From Pseudoscleropodium purum (lineage: Eukaryota > Streptophyta > Bryopsida > Hypnales > Brachytheciaceae), in the NCBI GenBank assembly GCA_963969395.1, contig OZ017798.1, positions 24,978,173-25,042,172 on the forward strand: DNA of 64,000 nucleotides. The letters run 5' to 3'. Under the pieces are notes generated by a model, which saw only the letters and a program-made list of their open reading frames with translations, was not told where the DNA came from and did no database searches. The position numbers and the translations under genes are program-made. Positions 1 through 11,800 of this stretch are shown here, in pieces. The first letter of the stretch is position 1. Each line of letters begins with the position of its first letter.

Positions 1-759
1 CATCAAAATCAAATGTTGAATGTTGAAGCTATGCTTAAAAAGAAGACATAATCACTTTTTAGAATAACTAATTAAAATAGTGAGTATTGTAGGATTTCTT
101 TTACTTTAAAGTTTTGTGAATACCAAAATGTAGTGCTTTTGAATATTGGATTTACATGTTATAGATGTAATAGAAAAAAGTGAATACCTACTTTTACAAT
201 ACTATTATATTACCTACATTTTAAAGAGCTTTTTTTATTAATAAAATAATGAAATTGGATAGAATTTTAATTTATAGGAGAAGAATTGCCTCATAGAATT
301 TCAAGATGATAACAAAATAGTTTTTCTAAACATGCAAAGAAGAATGTGCGCTACAAATATTGAACATGGCTATGATATAAAAAGTGCAACATCTTCTACT
401 CTTTTTGCAATTCAATTATTTTAAAGCCGTCAATGGAAAATGAAATAAATGCAACATATAATAGAAGTGAGTGCAGAATCATTGTTGTGTTACCAATTTT
501 CTTTGTTGTTTGGAAGAAGATATAAACAACAATTACACTAAAAAAACATCCAAAAACATCCTCAAAAAATAGCTGAGCTTCCAACTTCTTTACATTATCA
601 AATTGTTGCACCTTGGTGCATGTGTGAAATATGACTTTCATTATACAAAAGGTTGTTTTATGTATGCAAAAGGTTGCTTTTATAATATTAAAAGCTTCTT
701 TTATAATTTGAAAAGGTGCCTTTATACCATACCAGTTTATCAAGGTTCACAAAAAAATT
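1..759. other. AT-rich DNA, no gene recognised
   Basis: This stretch is strongly AT-rich with stops in all frames. Small open frames on the minus strand (396-743, 688-915) are composed of low-complexity residues and match nothing I recognise. I see no RNA gene or element terminus. Confidence 0.5.
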
Positions 760-1450
760 ACTTTTCAAGAATCCAAAAATAAAATAAAATGAACAAGAGA
801 AATTGTCGAATTCACCAAAAATTAACCCTCGACGTTCTATTGTTCCCTTGAATGAAAAAATGATACAAGTAGAAATGGTGTAAAAATTTGTACAATTAGT
901 GTGAAAAATTTTCAATTCGTTAAGTTTTATTTTTTATAACCAAAACAATCACAATAAAATCTTTGAAGTCAAATTCTACTATCAAACCAAATTTATCCTC
1001 TTATTTAATAGATGTAAATTTTTTTGATAACTTTTACTAGTATAAAATTTTATTTTTTGTATTTAAATTGATTTTTTCAATAATTTGGATGGAAAAATCA
1101 AATTACTACAATTTTTTAAAGCTATAGGTGAAAATCTAATTATATCAATTATAGTATATATTAGAATAATCTATAATTTTTACCATAAGTAAAAGATAGA
1201 ATGAAAAATATAATTTTATAACTTAAATCTTAAATAAATTTTAAAAAGTAATATACAAATGAAAAACATACAATATTGTGCTATTTGGATTCAAACACAT
1301 GGAGCTATCAATTGCAATAATCCCATCAATTTTTGATATTTTCAAAATTTTGAAATGGAGAAGAAAACAAAACTTGTCAAGCTTCATTTTAAAAAAATTT
1401 AAATCAAATTTCAAAAGTAGTTATTTTGAAAGTTGGAATCAAAGTTGAAT
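760..1450. repeat. Dispersed AT-rich repeat, copy 1 (call it repeat B)
   Basis: Parts of this stretch align by eye with 32.9-33.24 kb, including a block around 'gtatattagaataatct' (1155-1175 against 32928-32945) and the following several hundred bases in the same order. The similarity is patchy and the ends are not defined. It is probably an old transposon derivative of unknown type. Confidence 0.4.
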
Positions 1451-3339
1451 AAAGTGCATCCACTTTTAGGATGTGTAGACCTCCAAGGATTAAAGACCAC
1501 AAAAATAATAAATAATAAAAATAAAACTGAGTGCTCTTAATTAAAGAAAAAAAGATCACATGTAGAAATCTAAATAGGTTATTTTCTGTTTTTTCAATAG
1601 TCAAGTATGATGCTAAGATTCCTTTATCACCACCAAAACAAGGCAATGTATTGATATTTTAGATAATTTTTTCAAGCACAAATCATAGGGAGAAGTTTGA
1701 ATGAAGAATCTTGAAAAAAAATCAGCCAAGAAATTGTAGGGCTTGATTAGCTCATGATATTTTGATTACATAATTGAAAAAATTTTGAATTTAAAAAAAC
1801 AAAACCCACCAATCAAAATATAGAATTACAAAATCTTTAAATTTGATGTGGCATTTACACAACCACCTCAAACTACTATTTTTGAATTATCTTTATTTAT
1901 TTTAAAAATCTTTTCAAACAATTTTAAAATCTTTTTTTTCTTTTTTTCTTTCAAATCATTTTAAAATTGTAAAGTGAAGGATTTACTTTATTAACATTTA
2001 CAAGATTACAAAAAGAAGAAGTTGTTTTATGATGATAATTAATGTCCATCATGAATCCTCAAAGGATATATATGGAATAGTTTGAAGACAAAAACTTAAG
2101 TGCCCATTTCCATTGCAAAGTGCACAAAACTTTAGAAACTTTTAAGTGTGTTGCGTTGACCTACTTTTTTATTTAGCAAATTCACAAATTTTATTGAAAC
2201 CGCAATATCTTTTTAGATTATATTAGCTTGAATCTAAACCTTATTAATTGTTAGTCCAAGAATCTTATATACTGAATAATGGAAAAATTGGAAAAAAATC
2301 TTTTAATTTCTTCTAAAACCAATTGCAATTTTTAAATTAAAGTGAATATATGTTAATAGAAGTATGATCTCATTCTATTCATAGGAGATCTTGTTAAAAG
2401 AAACTCAATTAGAACAAACATAGTGGTTGAATTCAGCTCTCCTCATTAGCCATTCAGAACTTAAATATAGAATGAGAAAATGTCAAATGGGGAAACCAAT
2501 GTCTTAAACTTCACTAAGTTTGTTTTATTGTTTTTTTTACTACTTTCACTACATGGGATTTTTTTCATGAAAGAATTTGGAAATTGCAATGTCTATGTGT
2601 ATCTAGGCAACTCTTTTTTGAAAGGACATGAATGACTTGACTTTCCTTTCTATTTACCACAATTGGTCAACTTCCTACTTGATCTCACAAGAACTACCTC
2701 AAATAACCTGACTATAAGAGGACTCCTATTGCCAATGTGGTAGTCCCATGTTTCTTAGGACGTTTCATAAAACGCATTGATGTTCATTGTGATGTTTCTA
2801 TTAAGATTCCTATCAAATAGAACATTCACTCATTTTATATTTGACATCTACGCATTTGTCATAACATCCTCAAAATTCTCACTCACTAGGTAGTCACTGC
2901 ATTTTGGAGCTCATGTTCTACAAAACATGCTCGTCTGCTAAAAACATTCTAAAAAACACTGGCTTCTTCTAGTGATTCTTGACTTTGGGCATTCAACATG
3001 CACATGAAAAAATAATATATGTGTAGTTGCAATGTATTATTGGAAATATAAGAATTTATAATTTTTTGTCTACAATTACCTCATATGAAGTAAAATATTC
3101 TTTGATATTTGTATGACTATAATCAAGAAGAAGCAAATGAACATTGCATTCCAAGTGCACATCTTCAATGCACAAAATCTATCTTTTTCAAAGTTGATAT
3201 TTGGTGTCCTATGTGTGAGAATTTAATCAATATCTCCAATGCTAAGCATTCAGTGTTCTAATCCTACTTATGAGTATATATAGTAACCTCAAATTCTAAT
3301 AAATACCCAAATTATATTCAAAAAAGTTATACTACACCT
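1451..3339. other. AT-rich DNA, no gene recognised
   Basis: I find no coding region, RNA gene or clear repeat terminus here. Short open frames such as 1404-1646 on the minus strand have no recognisable domain and AT-driven composition. Confidence 0.5.
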
Positions 3340-3479
3340 ACTTTAGGTGCACACACTAATGTTGCATCCTCAAAATTCAAAATTGAACAAAGGTGATAAA
3401 AATAAGAAGTTTCATACTCAAATTCTATACAACATGAAGTACAACATGACTTGTTAAGAGTTGTGAAGAATTTACAACC

Positions 3480-3915
3480 ACTTCTTTGTGCTATGTGATT
3501 TTTTTAGTCAAATTTAGATTTTTTTAGCTTGTTTTAGTAGAAATCTCTCAAAGTTTATCCATTGCTTGTTTTTTCAAGCTATAATATTTTAACTTCACTT
3601 GGCATGTTGTTATACAAAAATTAAGATCCACATTAATTAATTTTTGTTATTTGTTTTTGTAAATACATAAAAAGTATACAAAAGGTGCAAAAATCATCAA
3701 GAAATAGTTTTGACTTAAAATTATAAGATGCTATTAACATTTAGATAGTGATTAAGATTGAAAACAAAAGTTGAGGGATGGTTTAGATAGAAATTTAATC
3801 CCAAACATTTTCTCATACAGTTACAAATGGTTGACATACATTAATGTTTAATTGCTCAATTGAAAAGCAATAAGATCACTTTTAAAATTTTATAATAAAT
3901 AATTGAAACCCCTCT
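3480..3915 (+). repeat. Dispersed repeat C, copy 1
   Basis: This block is repeated in inverted orientation at about 17575-18030. Shared landmarks include a run containing 'gctcaattgaaaagca' near 3853-3870, found as its reverse complement near 17620-17640, and the order of the neighbouring words is conserved over roughly 400 bases. I see no coding capacity or terminal inverted repeat, so the element class is unknown. Confidence 0.5.
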
Positions 3916-4716
3916 GTAGCTGTTTCACACAAACCATTCTTCTTTCTTTCAATCAATACATTACCTAGTATTATTTGAAGCTCCTTAACTCCTAAAGTCC
4001 CATTGCCCCATTGAGAGACAAAATGGATTTTGGGTAGGCTCTTTTGGTGCCTCCTATAATCTCAATTTTTGACACAATTTTCTAAATATTTTTTGAAGAT
4101 AGAAAAATATCCTAGCTTTCAATGAATACATTTTTTTAAATTTTAATTGGTGCCCAGGAGAAAAAATTATGCCACAATAACTTCAAAACAACAAAGACCA
4201 AACTACCATAAAAATCCACAAAAATTTGAAATACATATTAAATTTTTTTTCTTGTAGATTATATTTTTCTCTACACAAAAAGCTTCTAATCATTCTATTT
4301 GTATTAGTGTTGCAAAAATTGTGGAGCTTCTTAATTCTCAAGCAATCATACAAATTTTTTAAGAAAACCTCGTATTGGATTTGTTTTTGAATTCAGTTTG
4401 TGCAATTAGAAAATACACAGTTTTACAAGGTTAAGCATGGTTGCTAGAACAATCTCACCTTTAGAAATACTATCTTTCAATTCTATTTTTAAGCTATTGA
4501 TGATTTACTAATTCCTTCAATCTTATATTTACATCAATTCAACAACTTCTTAAAGAGTAAAGTTATGTATTTTTTTTTAAAACTTTTTTAGACTTTCAAT
4601 TCAAATTTCTAACATAATAAGATTAAGCTTCAAAACTTGTAGTGCAAAAATATTAAGTGAAGAAGATTCAAGGTCAAATAATCTAGCTATAAAATGTGCA
4701 CAAAAATTCTTCTTAT

Positions 4717-4818
4717 GTGAAGGTGTAAGGGGTAGTTGAACTCTATATAAGATATATAATGTAAGAGGTGTATCATCTTACATCTTATATAGAGTTCAAC
4801 TACCCTTTACACCTTCAC
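4717..4818. repeat. Strong fold-back: 37-bp inverted repeat with 28-nt loop
   Basis: Left arm 4717-4753 and right arm 4782-4818 are reverse complements with a single mismatch. The loop is about 28 nt and AT-rich. The arms begin GTGAAGGTG and end ATATAAGAT. An RNA from this locus would form a near-perfect hairpin in the size range of plant miRNA precursors, but no transcript is known. It could equally be the remnant of a small fold-back transposon. A C-rich tract follows immediately. Confidence 0.75.
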
Positions 4819-4880
4819 ACACTTCCTACACCCCTTATTTTCTTTACACCCCTTACACCCCTTACATCCCTTACACCTAA
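4819..4880. repeat. Degenerate 'cttacacccc' tandem tract
   Basis: Directly after the hairpin the words 'cttacacccc', 'cttacatccc' and similar recur with a period of about ten bases. The surrounding open frame (4768-5046) is a by-product of this simple repeat, rich in Pro, Leu and Thr, and is not called as a gene. Confidence 0.55.
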
Positions 4881-5046
4881 AGAACTTTTGGACTTTGACT
4901 CTTCATCTATCCTAAAGCTTTTAATCAAGTACTTCTATCCCCCTAACCTACCTCCAAACTACATTTTTCATAAAATTTATATAAATTTGGCACAAAAGCC
5001 ATTATTGATCTTTGAAACTACAAACTTTTTAACACTAAAATACTAA

Positions 5047-6668
5047 ACGATGCCTAATTAACTTCAAATATCTTCTTAAAATGTCCCCAAATGATTAAAA
5101 AAATACAACTCTGAGCATTGAAGGTAAGATCTAGTGCTCACAAAGTTCCTTTCCTTTCTAGATCAAATACATTTGGTATAGGGATAGGGAGTACTCCTAT
5201 AGTAGAGATGTTCTTAATTTTACAATATCTAACTTGTTGAGAATGGATTCCATAGTGGAGTGGACTATAGTGAATTTTTGATGAAAGTGATGAATTTTTT
5301 AAAAGAATATTTATCAAGATATTCTTGCTTTTACAATGGATGAAATCTCAAAATACTACCAAATTCTTGAGACAATTTCACCCTATTTCAGATGAATGTA
5401 CAGTCTTTGGAATGAATAAATAGAATTCCATCTATATATTGTAGGTTCATCCATTTCTAGGATGTAAATAGCTTTTTCATTCCAAATCGCTTTCTATATT
5501 GCCTCAACTATAGTAAAAGAACCTATTTCAGACATGCCTCCTATTATGGCTTCCTAGGCTGACCTATTGTGAACAACAATATAATGCAATGGTCATTGAA
5601 AAAGATTCTTTGTTTACACATTTTCCTCTACTCATCTCTATTCCGTCTTGGCCTAGTAAGAAGTGTTAAAAGCTAACCGCAATAGGTGAGTCTAAGACTA
5701 GAATGGATTAGAGGAGATTTACCTAGTCTAGAAGGCTCTGAGTTCCCTGGGTTCTCGGTTTGTTGAAACTCACAGTAGTTGCTATCTGATGTGGCACAAA
5801 GATTGCCACATCATTTTTTCAAATTTTTTCAAATTAAAAAAAATGAATTTTTATTTTTATTTTTAGAATTTAATAATTTTCTCAAAAAATAAAATTACGA
5901 TAGCCTAGTGTTCTTTAATTGTGGAAGAACAGGCCTAAAACAGCCCTCCCATCCACTAAAACTATTCTAATGGGTTTGAATGAAAAATCTACATTTATGA
6001 TTCATAAAGTGTTCATTCTTAGATTAAAAAATTCAGTTTTTTTGCATTCTTCCTCATCCTTACTTTTGCACACGTTGACCTCAATTTCTCAAGGACTTTT
6101 CCACATCCCACATGCTGAAATGCTTAAGTTATCCGAAATGGGGACTTCTACCTTAAATGAAAAAAAAACACCCGGGAATGGACCCCAAGTCTTCCGCTTA
6201 GAACCACCACGTCATCCGTCACGTCACCCGTCACGTCACCAGCCCCATTTGTGCACTTTCCGTTGACTTTCCACCCACAGTTCCGTACACCGAAACACAA
6301 GGCCGTGCAACGGAAACTGACCGACCCCTCCGTCCGTTCAAAATTGACTCCACTTTCCCTGGAGGCCTGGACTCACTGTGAATTCCTATCTAAGTACAGT
6401 GTGCATTCGTTCTGGGGGAAAGCAATTGGATGGATGGATGTTGGATGGATGGAAACTACTTAGCGAACTGAGTGAACGGATGAACAGGTCTGCTGGGGTC
6501 TGGAGTTCAAGTTTCCGTTCATCATACTTATTGTGGCCACTTTCCTGGGCTCTAATTTTCCCCACCCACTCTTGCAAATGAAAATACCCTAAGGGAGGGT
6601 CAGGATTTGCATAAATTAAGTGGCATTTCTACAAAGAAGAAGGTGCCATGATTCATCTTGTCCTTAGT
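5047..6668. other. Non-coding stretch with a GC-rich island at about 6180-6600
   Basis: The first part is AT-rich and featureless apart from a 9-bp stem (GATGTGGCA/TGCCACATC, 5783-5807). From about 6180 to 6600 the base composition jumps to the level of the exons elsewhere in this window. That island holds three ACGTCA words spaced about 14 bases apart at 6204-6238 and a GGAT microsatellite near 6427-6460. Overlapping open frames on both strands (5919-6581) show no domain I recognise. It might be an isolated promoter, first exon or element fragment, but I cannot support a gene. Confidence 0.4.
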
Positions 6669-7595
6669 TTAACTCCTAAATGTTCAGATTGCGTTTTTTG
6701 GCAACATAGAAATTTTAGGCAACTCACTACAAATAGAGTTTTTATTTTTTTCTTTGAAATTTTAATACAAAATGTGCTCGAGGAGTTTCTTGAAGGCCCA
6801 ACAATTTTCATAACTTTTAATTACATGGTTAAAAAGTTATTGTATGATAGGTCTTTTCACTACTTGTTGTGCAACACAAGCAACAAAAAAAACTTCATTA
6901 AAAATCACTTTTAGAAAAATTTAAAATTTGAAATTGGTTCTCTAGATTTATATATACTTGGAAAGCTTTAAATCATTCCATTTTTATCAACGAGTCAAAA
7001 GTTTTAAGGAATTTTAGTTTGTGGGAGTTTGTAGGTCATTATTGAATCTTTACTTTAAGACAAACTTCAAAGTCTTTTATATAACTCAATTTTCAATATT
7101 TATGAAAAGAAATAAAAGCATTAGATGTATATTGTTTATTAAAACATTACAACCATTGGGATTGGCAATTTTCAATTTCATAAATAAATTGTTAACAATT
7201 TAGTATTTTGAATCATTTTTTTTTTTTTCTACTTGAATTCAAAGTGATCTAACAATTTTCAAGCATGTACCCAACTTGACTTGAAGAATGAATTCAAAGA
7301 ATAACCCCCATTTGGAACATTTTCTTATACAAATGTGACCTTACAAAGTGTAGCTATCTGGATTTTTGCAGGGCCAAAAAAAAAGATTTTGGTCACTTCA
7401 AATGCTAATATCTTGCAATCTACAAGGTGGAAATTTCTGAATTTTTTTGCACATCTTTTCAAACTACCATACTACAAAATCTTATGGTTATATATGTTCA
7501 AAAAAGTTTTTTTTTCAAAAATTTGGTAGTTGTACTAGAAATGGTAATTTTGGAGTGGTTTTGGTGAAACATAATCAAATTCATTTAGGGATTAA
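6669..7595 (+). mobile_element. TTAA-bounded miniature element, family A, copy 1
   Basis: The element starts TTAACTCCTAAATG and ends CATTTAGGGATTAA, so the ends are inverted repeats lying inside TTAA on both sides. Its interior matches the copies at 18161-19100, 23916-24514 (reverse), 25378-25697 and 61418-62818. It has no transposase and is about 0.93 kb long. The ends are more degenerate than those at 23916 and 61418, so this copy is older. TTAA target duplication with ends starting CCC is typical of piggyBac-type elements; that class is an inference. Confidence 0.7.
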
Positions 7596-8204
7596 GATGA
7601 CATGGATCTTCGAAAACTGACATGGAAATTCAATCTTGGTCAAATTTCACTCACTCAGCTAGTCCAAACCACAAATGATTTGTGTCATATCTTGGGTGCA
7701 AAAACTACAAATTTGTTTTGCCATGAGAATAAATGAAAAACTAGTGACATATTTTGTCGAGAGGTTAAATTTTTGTATCTTGTAAACCAAAAAATATACC
7801 AATAAATGTCCTGTTCAAAAGGCAGGCAAATTATTTCTTATAATCTCTACCTTGACATGTGAAATCAATAAATAATTACAAATTTTTCATTCATCCATCA
7901 TATATTTCACCCATTATTGAGCGATCATTTACATTAGGCAATCTTGTTGTATGAAATTTTGGAAGAAGAAGAAAGAAAGGAATAAAACCCCTTCTTCCCG
8001 CAGAACTTCTTCCTCCCCATTTGGATTCCACAATGAACTCCAACTACGAATCCATAATTTCCAAATTTCATCACCCAGCATAAATTCAAAAAGATGCGAG
8101 CATATTTGTAAAAATTCCACAATGACAGATGTGGTTCACCCAACTAGCCCTGCATGATGGGTACTTCTTTTCTGTTGAAAATCTCCTATTCCTGGTCCGC
8201 AATG
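7596..8204. other. Intergenic DNA, nothing recognised
   Basis: The stretch between the miniature element and the SINE-like element has no recognisable gene. Overlapping open frames at 7929-8157 on both strands arise from a purine-rich tract and carry no domain. Confidence 0.5.
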
Positions 8205-8214
8205 ACTCTAAACT

Positions 8215-8392
8215 ACTGGATGATGGTCGTGAGGTACACAAACCAAATGGCGTGGTTGCGGGTTTGATACTTGGTGGGAGCAGGTTCTGTACCTAGGATT
8301 GAAATCAGCCTCTCTTCCTGACGGACCCCTTGCCGTGTGTTTCCTCAACACGCTTGTGTCAAAAAATAAATACATAAATACATAAATAAATC
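8215..8392 (+). mobile_element. Possible tRNA-derived SINE with A-rich tail
   Basis: A TGGTCGTGAGG word near 8223 resembles a pol III A box, and GGTTTGATAC near 8260 resembles a B box (consensus GGTTCGANTCC), about 37 bases apart. The stretch ends in an A-rich 'aaataaatacataaat' tail (about 8364-8392), as SINEs do. I cannot define target-site duplications, and only a genome-wide search would establish copy number. Confidence 0.4.
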
Positions 8393-8865
8393 TCATTCCA
8401 TTCCAGCTCGGACCGATCCCTGCATCTACGGGCGACCCGTACAGGACAACAGGGCGAATCCAACAACGGAGGTTGCCGACTGGAGGAGGGAGTTCGGGAT
8501 TCCCTGTCTCATGACGGTCTCATGACGGTCTCATGACGGTCGTCGGCTGGAGCCAGCGCAGAATACGGAATCAATTATTGAGGTTCATTCGCCAGAGAGC
8601 GAGAGTCTGTGGAAAAGGATTTATTCTCGAATATTTGTACTTGGTCGATCAGAAGATCGACTTTCCTCGTTGGATTGAAAAACTTCCATCCCGTGGTGAC
8701 TGTAATCGGTAATTCTGTGCAGATTCAGGGTCTCTTCAAGATCGGCGTTTGGCTAATTTGATCTCCGACGCATGCACCTGAATGAGAATCGTGGAGATTG
8801 GAAGATCTGTGCGTTAATTGAGTTAACGAAACCAAGGGGAGAATCAGTGCGTTCTGGGTGGCGCC
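8393..8865 (+). promoter_or_regulatory. 5' flank and probable 5' UTR of the ABCB gene
   Basis: The composition changes from AT-rich to balanced just upstream of the start codon, as expected for a promoter and leader. It holds an exact 11-bp tandem triplet, GTCTCATGACG, at 8506-8538. Each unit contains TGACG, the core bound by TGA-type bZIP factors; a regulatory role is inference. The transcription start cannot be placed, and a leader intron cannot be excluded. Confidence 0.45.
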
Positions 8866-11800
8866 ATGGCAGACCATCCGATTCCGGATACTTCAGGACC
8901 CGCTGCGGTAGTTGCTGCTTCGCAAGAGGAAATTCCGGCAGCCGGCGTCGACCTTGCGAATGAGAAAGCACAGCAGAATATGAGCAAGGAGGAAAAGAAG
9001 GCAGAGAAGGAGAAAGTACGTGTTGTGTCGTTTTACAAGCTTTTTTCATTTGCGGACCGATGGGATTACATGCTTATGATCGTCGGCTCTGTTGGTGCAA
9101 TCGGGAACGGCGTATCCATGCCGCTCATGACAATCATTTTCGGTGCCCTCACCAATGCTTTTGGGAACAATCAAGGTGATCAAAGTGCGGTGGTTCGCGA
9201 AGTCTCGAAGGTGCACACCTTATCTTTTCTTTTGTTCTCCCTCTTTCCTTTCCGCAATAGACACATCTTTTATATTCGTGGTCATGTCGCACTTTTACAA
9301 CTCGAGAGAGGTAAGTTCGTAAAAGTTTTCCTCGAAGTTTATTGAAATTGGCCACTTTACCACCCGCCGCATTTGCCTACTGAAGTCCGCAAGAGCTGAA
9401 TCATGATGCTCATCGTGATCGCTGTGATACTTGAGCCTTCTTTTTCTAAATCTTAGACATCTGATTGAAGTTTGAATGTGATACAAGGGCGAGCCGGGGG
9501 TTTAAGTTTGTAATTCAAGATTGTCCGGTATTTGAATTAATCAGCCTAACTCGTCAGTGACACATGTGAAAATGTGTGTGAGTGGACCCATGCCGCTGGC
9601 ATCGCACACAAAGTCTCCATTTCTTGTCGATTGTACCAAGGTTATAGCGAATCCATGCTTTTACAAGGGCAGTGGGACTTTCCATCACTCCATCACTTCA
9701 TTACTTGCTATGTACAACTGACGTCTGGAGATTTCGAACTTAGGCATTGCAATATAGCTTTCCGAAAGACGTCAAATATTCAGGGCTTGTGCTCACTTGC
9801 CCGTGGCTTGAACTTTCGAGGGATTAGTTGTCTGCTGTCAATGTTTAGAAAACCTGGCCTTTTCCTATTCTCAGGAAATGATCTAGTCTAATATGGAAGA
9901 CTCTCATTTTGTCAAGAATTGAAATCAGACCTCTGGTAGTTTTCGGATCGGTGTCGGTATGCACAGGCATTCATGCACCGTTTCTTCGACAGTCTCACTT
10001 AATCCTTCCTTTAGAGCTGAGATTTTGACACCAGGAGTGTTTCGTGAACATGTGCAGGTAGCTGTCAAATTTGTCTACATCGGTATCGGAGCCGCAGTTG
10101 GATCATACTTGCGTGAGTTTTCTTATTTAAACTTTCCCACTTTCATTTGTCGAATTACCTCTGGTTCATATCCAGATCTCATTTGGTGTGAGGGATGATT
10201 ATGTGCTCTCCCTACAATTCTCTATCGGGGTGTTATATTGTGAACTATTTTATTTGGGTGTAGAGGTCACCTGTTGGATGATAACTGGAGAGCGTCAGGC
10301 AGCTCGCATCAGGAGTTTGTACCTGAAGACGATCCTGAGGCAAGATATTCCATTTTTTGACCAAGAGACTACAACAGGCGAGGTGGTTAGTCGGATGTCT
10401 GGGGATACTATTCTCATTCAGGATGCAATAGGCGAGAAGGTAATTCTTAGGACGCGAGAGTATCTGTTGTCTTACATGCAGAAACGTTGATATCTGTTAC
10501 CTTCAAACGAGGCTGTGAAGATATATAGTGGGTTGCAGAGGTCTTGTCAGTTGTAGGACTTAAAAGAGTCGCATTTTTATTGATCAAATTTTCTGCGTAG
10601 TGCACCAATTCTTCTCGAAATGTTGGTGCAGTGCTTTGAGTGGATTGGTTTTTGCGATCTTAAAGATGTGCAAAAAGAATGACCTTGACTTTTTATGACA
10701 GGTCGGCAAGTTCCTGCAATTTGTGGCTGTGTTTCTCTCTGGATTCGCAGTTGCATTTGCAAGAGGGTGGAAATTGACTTTAGTCATGGTCGCTACAATG
10801 CCTCTTTTGATAATCTCAGGCGGTGTCGTGGCGATGGTGATGCCTAAGATGTCAGGCAAAGGTCAGGAAGCATATGCTGAGGCCGGCACAACCGTGGAGC
10901 AAGTGGTCAGCTCCATCCGAACAGTAAGAAACCAGAGCCCTGTGTGGTGTTTAATTTGGGCTCCATGCCTCATCTCCGGGTGATCAATTGACCAGTTTTG
11001 TTGTGGTGGGCTTATGTAGGTGTTGTCATGTACCGGGGAGAGGAAATCTGTAGTTGAATACGATCACTCAATAGCCAAGGCAGAGAAATCAGGAATCAAG
11101 TCAGGAATGGCTGCTGGTTTTGGTCTCGGCTTTATGCTTTTCGTTATGTTCTCTAGTTATGCGCTGGCGTTGTGGTACGGTTCCGTGCTTGTGATTAATG
11201 ACGGCTTATCTGGAGGGACCGTGCTCGGTATTATTTTCGCTGTTCTTACTGGTGCGGGGTAAGTCGATCTTGCTGTTGCTATTGAAAGGTAGTGTCGCGT
11301 GCATGTGCAGCAAAAAAGTGTTCCGTACATTGCTTCTATTTAATCCTTTGGATCCATCGTTTTCTTTAGAGCATAAAGTTCGAGATGTCTGACGATACCT
11401 CTGTTCCTTTTTTGTGTCGTGACTAGTTCATTAGGGCAAGCTTCTCCGTGCATTCAGGCTTTCGCATCTGGTAAAGCAGCAGCGTACAAAATGTTTGAGG
11501 TCATTAAGCGCAAGCCCTTGATTGATGTATACGACCTGAGCGGTGAAATTTTGAAGAATCTTCGGGGTGACGTCGAACTACGAAAAGTGGACTTCACGTA
11601 CCCGAGTCGTCCAGATGTGCCTATCTTCCGAAACTTTAACCTCGCTATCGCTGCTGGCACTACTGTCGCATTAGTGGGAGAAAGTGGAAGGTGAGAGTCT
11701 AAGTCCGTTTGCTTGGAAATTCTTGTCGTGCGTTACTCAGAATTCCGTGCCCTTGATGTCCATGGTGTCAGCTTTTCAATTTAAATTTTTATTCGTTCTG

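Noticed and set aside
6251..6581. Overlapping open frames of 60-70 aa on both strands in the GC-rich island
   Set aside because: Higher GC lowers stop frequency, and none shows a domain or splice-consistent partner exons.
9574..9891. 105-aa open frame on the plus strand
   Set aside because: It lies wholly inside intron 1 of the ABCB gene, has no recognised domain, and the flanking exons join cleanly without it.
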